A DNA stretch of 64,000 bases from Nocardia spumae (lineage in GTDB: Bacteria; Actinomycetota; Actinomycetes; Mycobacteriales; Mycobacteriaceae): positions 2,914,001-2,978,000 of the forward strand of contig NZ_JAJFZL010000001.1 of NCBI RefSeq assembly GCF_020733635.1, given 5' to 3'. Under the pieces are notes generated by a model. The model ran no database searches and was not told the DNA's origin. It was given only the letters and a program-made list of their open reading frames with translations. The position numbers were made by a program, and so were the translations under genes. Shown here piece by piece: positions 61,101-64,000 of the stretch. Numbering within the stretch: position 1 is the stretch's first letter; each line of letters starts with the position of its first letter.

Positions 61101-63584
61101 CTCGACACGGTGCTGGGCGGACTCGGTGAGCTGGCGGCCGGTGCGGCCTCCATCGAAGCCGATATCTACCTCGGCTGGGAGAACCAGCCGGAGGACTTCG
61201 ACGCGATGGCCGCGGCCCTGCAGGAGGTACTCGGCGCGCGCGCTCTGCCCGGCCAGGTGCACCGGATCACCGCCACGGTGGCGGGCAGCGGCGGTGCGGT
61301 CATGCACCACCACTTCACCTTCCGCCCGTCGTCCACCGGACTGTCGGAGGAGCGGCTCATCCGCGGGCTGCACCCCTACATCGCCGAGCGCATGCAGATG
61401 CGCCGGCTGCGCAAGTTCGACCTCACCCGGCTGCCGTCCTCCGACGAGGAGGTCTACCTGTTCCAGGGGGTGGCCAAGGAGAACCCCGCCGATGAGCGGT
61501 TGATCGCCTTCGCCCAGGTCCGAGACCTGACCGCACTGCGCGAACACGACGGCCGGCTGCTCGCGCTGCCGACCGCCGAGAGCACCGTGGCGACCTGTGT
61601 CGACTCGATCCGCCGCGCCCAGTCACGGCGGCCGTCGCGCAAGCGCTACCACACCAACCGGATCGTGCTCTACATCTGGCCGCCGCTGGATGTCACCCGC
61701 GCCGAACTGGACACCATCGTCGGGCGCGTGGAACCGACGACCGCGGGCGCCGGGCTCGAGGAGATCCTGCTCATCGCCCGACAGCCCGATCCGGAGACCG
61801 GGGAACTGGTCAAGGTCGTGGTGCGCTTCCGCTTCGACGCCACCGGAGGCACCGAGGTCACCGTCGGTGAGCGGACCGACGATCCGGTCGAGCCGCTCGA
61901 CGAGTACCGGCAGAAGGTGCTGCGTGCCAGCAGCCGCAACACCGTCTACCCGTACGAATTGACGGGTCTGCTCGGTGATTTCGCCGAATACGACCTCGAC
62001 GCCGACCACGCGCTGGTGCCGGTCGACCGGCCCAAGGGCCACAACACCGCGGCGATGGTCGCGGGTGTGGTCAGCACGCCGACCGAGCGGCATCCCGAGG
62101 GGGTCACCCGCGTCGTCCTGCTCGGCGATCCGACGAAATCGCTGGGCGCGCTGTCGGAGCCGGAATGCCGCCGGGTGATCGCGGCCCTGGATCTGGCCGA
62201 GAAGTTGCAGGTGCCGCTGGAGTGGTACGCCCTGTCCTCCGGTGCTCGGATCTCGATGAAATCCGGTACCGAGAACATGGACTGGGTGGCGGCGGCGCTC
62301 AAGCGCATCGTCGAATTCACCCAGGACGGCGGTGAGATCAACATCGTGGTCTCGGGCATCAACGTCGGCGCGCAGCCGTACTGGAACGCCGAGGCGACGA
62401 TGCTCATGCACACCAAGGGCATCCTGGTGATGACGCCGGATTCGGCCATGGTGCTGACCGGTAAGCAGGCGCTGGACTTCTCCGGTGGTGTATCGGCGGA
62501 GGACAACTTCGGTATCGGTGGCTACGACCGGGTCATGGGCCCGAACGGGCAGGCGCAGTATTGGGCGCCGAACCTGTCCGCCGCTCGTGATGTGCTGATG
62601 TCGCACTACGACCACACCTACATCGCACCGGGGGAGCAGTCCCCGCGCCGGGCGCAGACCACCGACCCGATCGACCGCGATGTCTGCACCTTCCCGCACA
62701 CGCTGGCCGACAGCGACTTCACCACGGTGGGCGAGATCTTCTCCGCCGCCGCGAACCCGGATCGCAAGAAGCCGTTCGATATTCGGACCGTGATGCGGGC
62801 GCTCGCCGATCAGGACCACCCGGTCCTGGAGCGGTGGGCCGGTATGGCCGATGCCGAGACCGCGGTGGTGCAGGATGCGCATCTGGGCGGTATTCCGGTC
62901 TGCCTGCTGGGTATCGAGTCGCGGGGTGTGCCGCGGCACGGATTCCCGTCCACCGACGGCCCGGACACCTACACCGCGGGCACCCTGTTCCCACGGTCGT
63001 CGAAGAAGGCCGCCCGTGCGATCAACGCGGCCAGCGGCAACCGTCCGCTGGTGGTGCTGGCGAACCTGTCGGGCTTCGACGGATCGCCGGAGTCGATGCG
63101 CAAACTGCAGCTCGAGTACGGTGCCGAAATCGGCCGGGCGATCGTGAATTTCCGTGGGCCCATCGTGTTCTGCGTGATCTCGCGGTACCACGGCGGTGCG
63201 TTCGTGGTCTTCTCGAAGGCGCTGAACCCGAATATGACGGTGCTCGCACTGGAGGGTTCGTTCGCTTCGGTGCTCGGTGGCGCCCCCGCCGCCGCGGTGG
63301 TGTTCGCCGGCGAGGTCGATACCCGCACCGCCAAGGACCCGCGGGTTCGTGAGCTCGAGTCCCGGGTGGCCAACGCATCGGGAACCGAACGTGCGGAGGC
63401 CTCCGCCGAACTCGACGAACTCCGTTCGACCGTGCGTGCCGAGAAGCTCGGTGAGGTCGCCGCGGAATTCGACCGGGTGCACAACATCCACCGCGCGGTG
63501 GAGGTCGGTTCGGTCGACGCGGTGATCAGCGCCCGTGAGCTGCGTCCTCGCATTATCGAGGCGATCGAGGGCGGCGCCGCGTAA
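58119..63584 (+). CDS. Single-chain biotin-dependent acyl-CoA carboxylase (eukaryotic-ACC-like layout)
   Basis: An 1821-residue protein combining all carboxylase parts. Biotin carboxylase covers ~1-450 (ATP-grasp loop KATAGGGGRGIRV; EVNTRLQVEHPITEYTTG). A biotinyl domain at ~590-655 has the biotin Lys K621 (VLESMKMET). A helical ~500-residue middle region (680-1190) recalls the ACC central domain. The carboxyltransferase spans ~1200-1820, with SSGARISMKSGTENMDWVAA, GINVGAQPYWNAEATMLMHT in its N-half and LANLSGFDGSPESMRKLQLE, SRYHGGAFVVFSKALNPNMT in its C-half. Most actinobacterial carboxylases are split into alpha, beta and epsilon subunits, so this layout is unusual. It presumably makes malonyl- or an alkylmalonyl-CoA. 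GTG start with AAAGGAG seven bases away; long hairpin after the stop. Confidence 0.9.
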   Translation: MFSRIAIVNRGEAAMRLIHAVRDLAAATARQIETVALYTDVDRNATFVREADIAYDLGPASARPYLDLKALERALVATKADAAWVGWGFVAEDPAFAELCEQIGVTFIGPSPDAMRKLGDKIGAKLIAEEVGVPVAPWSRGAVDNLDAAVTAAGEIGYPLMLKATAGGGGRGIRVITNEAELVDAYERTSQEAARAFGSGVVFLERLVTGARHVEVQVIADGQGTAWALGVRDCSVQRRNQKVIEESASPVLAPEQVAELKGSAERLAVAVGYRGAATVEFLYHPGDQLFAFLEVNTRLQVEHPITEYTTGFDLVRAQLHVASGGTLEGEPPTERGHAIEARLNAEDPDRDFAPAPGRIALLDLPAGPGIRVDTGVSEGDTIPADFDSMIAKIIAYGRDREEALGRLRRAVGETRVIIEGGATNKSFVLDLLDQPEVIDASADTGWIDRVRGEGRLVAQRHTAVALAAAAIDAYEQEERAERDRLLSTAAGGRPQVQHESGRPLDLKLRGASYRLRVARVGAHRFRIGIESGADVHTADVDLERFDRHTGQIVVNGVRYRLVTGTHGPTHVVDVDGVTHRVSRDEGGVVRSPAPALVVAKPLEVGDEVEAGAPVLVLESMKMETVLRAPFKGRLKECGVSVGSQVEAGAPLLRLEPIADDADDTAADAQAAESVDLDLPDAPTRVLAHERTVRGQQDLRGLLLGFDVDPHDDRRVLADYLAVRREAIADNRRPLAEELELVELFTDLAELSNNRAWGEDAANRHVHSAREYFHTYLQSLDVDRAGLPESYRAKLSKALGHYGVSELDRTPELEAAVFRIFLAQQRPSDTVTVVTALLREWLNEPVPDRVLREPVGLALERLVAVTQVRFPVIADLTRGVVYAWYGQPLLRRNRARVYATVRKHLSHLDAQPAAADRDDRIAEMVRSTEPLVRLLAQRLERGIPDNTVMLEVLTRRYYGNKGLDGVRTQEVDGCSFVVAERRGVSLVSAAVSFDALDTVLGGLGELAAGAASIEADIYLGWENQPEDFDAMAAALQEVLGARALPGQVHRITATVAGSGGAVMHHHFTFRPSSTGLSEERLIRGLHPYIAERMQMRRLRKFDLTRLPSSDEEVYLFQGVAKENPADERLIAFAQVRDLTALREHDGRLLALPTAESTVATCVDSIRRAQSRRPSRKRYHTNRIVLYIWPPLDVTRAELDTIVGRVEPTTAGAGLEEILLIARQPDPETGELVKVVVRFRFDATGGTEVTVGERTDDPVEPLDEYRQKVLRASSRNTVYPYELTGLLGDFAEYDLDADHALVPVDRPKGHNTAAMVAGVVSTPTERHPEGVTRVVLLGDPTKSLGALSEPECRRVIAALDLAEKLQVPLEWYALSSGARISMKSGTENMDWVAAALKRIVEFTQDGGEINIVVSGINVGAQPYWNAEATMLMHTKGILVMTPDSAMVLTGKQALDFSGGVSAEDNFGIGGYDRVMGPNGQAQYWAPNLSAARDVLMSHYDHTYIAPGEQSPRRAQTTDPIDRDVCTFPHTLADSDFTTVGEIFSAAANPDRKKPFDIRTVMRALADQDHPVLERWAGMADAETAVVQDAHLGGIPVCLLGIESRGVPRHGFPSTDGPDTYTAGTLFPRSSKKAARAINAASGNRPLVVLANLSGFDGSPESMRKLQLEYGAEIGRAIVNFRGPIVFCVISRYHGGAFVVFSKALNPNMTVLALEGSFASVLGGAPAAAVVFAGEVDTRTAKDPRVRELESRVANASGTERAEASAELDELRSTVRAEKLGEVAAEFDRVHNIHRAVEVGSVDAVISARELRPRIIEAIEGGAA

Positions 63585-63605
63585 CCACTCTCGATCGACG
63601 ACGCT

Positions 63606-63647
63606 CGTCCGGCCGGGCCCCGCACAGTCGCGGGGCCCGGCCGGACG
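63606..63647. terminator. Strong bidirectional terminator
   Basis: A perfect 18-bp GC-rich stem (63606-63623 with 63630-63647) around a 6-base loop (ACAGTC), 21 bp after the carboxylase stop and just before the stop of the convergent phosphotransferase. No T-run. Confidence 0.8.
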
Positions 63648-63665
63648 CGTGTGACCGGAGTTCGG

Positions 63666-64000
63666 TCAGGGCACGGGTTCCCACCCCGGCCACTGCCGTG
63701 GCCCCTCGTCGCCGCGGATACAGGACAGTCGCAGCCGGGCCTGCGGCCGGTGGGCCGGGTCCTCGGCGGCGGCACGGGCGGCGTCGATGGTCATCCGGAA
63801 TTCCAGGATGTCGCGCAGCAGGAAGAATCCACCCCAGCGCATGACGTCGTAGTGGTAGGTATCGCAGAATCCGGCGTACTGGGCCGCGGTGATCCAGCCG
63901 AAGGACGCGAATTCGATCGCGGTGGGCACCAGATCCCATTCGGGCGGGCCGATCGCCAGATTCTCCAGATTCAGCACCAGCACACGATGATCCGTGGTGG
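63666..64000 (-). CDS. APH-family phosphotransferase, C-terminal part
   Basis: The frame is open to the window edge on the minus strand, so the N-terminus is missing. The visible ~110 residues include LVLNLENLAIGPPEWDLVPT (the metal-binding region after the catalytic loop; GPPEWDL is typical of APH/choline-kinase-like proteins), FASFGWITAAQYAGFCDTYH and a C-terminal helix. The catalytic HGD lies outside. Function is likely phosphorylation of a small molecule; substrate unknown. Confidence 0.8.
   Translation of the reverse strand, partial: TTDHRVLVLNLENLAIGPPEWDLVPTAIEFASFGWITAAQYAGFCDTYHYDVMRWGGFFLLRDILEFRMTIDAARAAAEDPAHRPQARLRLSCIRGDEGPRQWPGWEPVP

Noticed and set aside
58017..61547. A 1176-codon open frame on the minus strand inside the carboxylase gene
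   Set aside because: It is antisense to a gene with complete domain content. Its translation is rich in Asp, Gly, Gln and Arg without any motif, as expected for the complement of high-GC codons.

Overview
The window is high-GC actinobacterial DNA with an almost continuous set of genes and no tRNA, rRNA, CRISPR array, intact insertion sequence or prophage that I can see. A mycofactocin cluster, a complete yrbE-mce operon, DUF3349 proteins, an S-adenosyl methyltransferase of the actinobacterial type and an 1821-residue single-chain acyl-CoA carboxylase together point to the order Mycobacteriales, most likely Nocardia or a close relative. That assignment is inferred from gene content only.

Layout. 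0.2-4.4 kb: mycofactocin genes mftA-B-C-D plus a short-chain dehydrogenase on the minus strand, with mftR divergent and a perfect 15-bp palindrome between. 4.5-8.4 kb: an XRE-TetR fusion regulator divergent from an acyl-CoA dehydrogenase / APH-like kinase / SDR operon. 8.4-13.7 kb: a decayed GH5 glycosidase, an HD hydrolase, a quinone-oxidoreductase-like protein, a sugar-epimerase-like protein and an S-adenosyl methyltransferase. 13.7-22.0 kb: a protease-rich block with a 1399-residue trypsin-STAND-WD40-like protein, an S9 peptidase, an ECF sigma factor and a DUF4328 membrane protein; two near-identical ECF-type promoters flank the block. 22.2-26.5 kb: long-form GAPDH, a P450 without the ExxR motif, and two NTF2-fold proteins. 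26.5-29.9 kb: an MMPL exporter, a CstR-like thiol sensor, and DUF2892 and DUF302 proteins, with three matching 16-bp operators. 29.9-32.3 kb: an NAD-binding protein and divergent TetR with three operators, then a DUF1345 membrane protein. 32.3-38.2 kb: a GntR regulator and a catabolic operon (NCS2 permease, cyanuric acid/barbiturate ring-opening amidohydrolase, NCS1 permease, biuret-hydrolase-like enzyme, alpha/beta-hydrolase-fold protein). 38.3-44.7 kb: two paralogous exported proteins, a Pit phosphate transporter operon with two DUF3349 proteins, and a DUF1304 protein, LysR, GNAT and NTF2-like proteins. 45-57.7 kb: an MFS transporter fused to Ig-like repeats, a thioesterase, a broken LLM oxidoreductase and a full mce operon (yrbEA, yrbEB, mceA-F, one Mce-associated protein), all on the minus strand. 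58.1-63.6 kb: the single-chain carboxylase. The window ends inside an APH-like phosphotransferase.

The most interesting region is 13.7-22 kb. An ECF sigma factor sits between a presumed target (DUF4328) and a peptidase, and its likely promoter motif recurs upstream of a small ORF that leads into the trypsin-STAND gene. I read this as a possible sigma-controlled protease/NTPase response module; it remains an inference. The second is the 26.5-29.9 kb block, where a persulfide-type sensor appears to share operators with an RND-like lipid/drug exporter.
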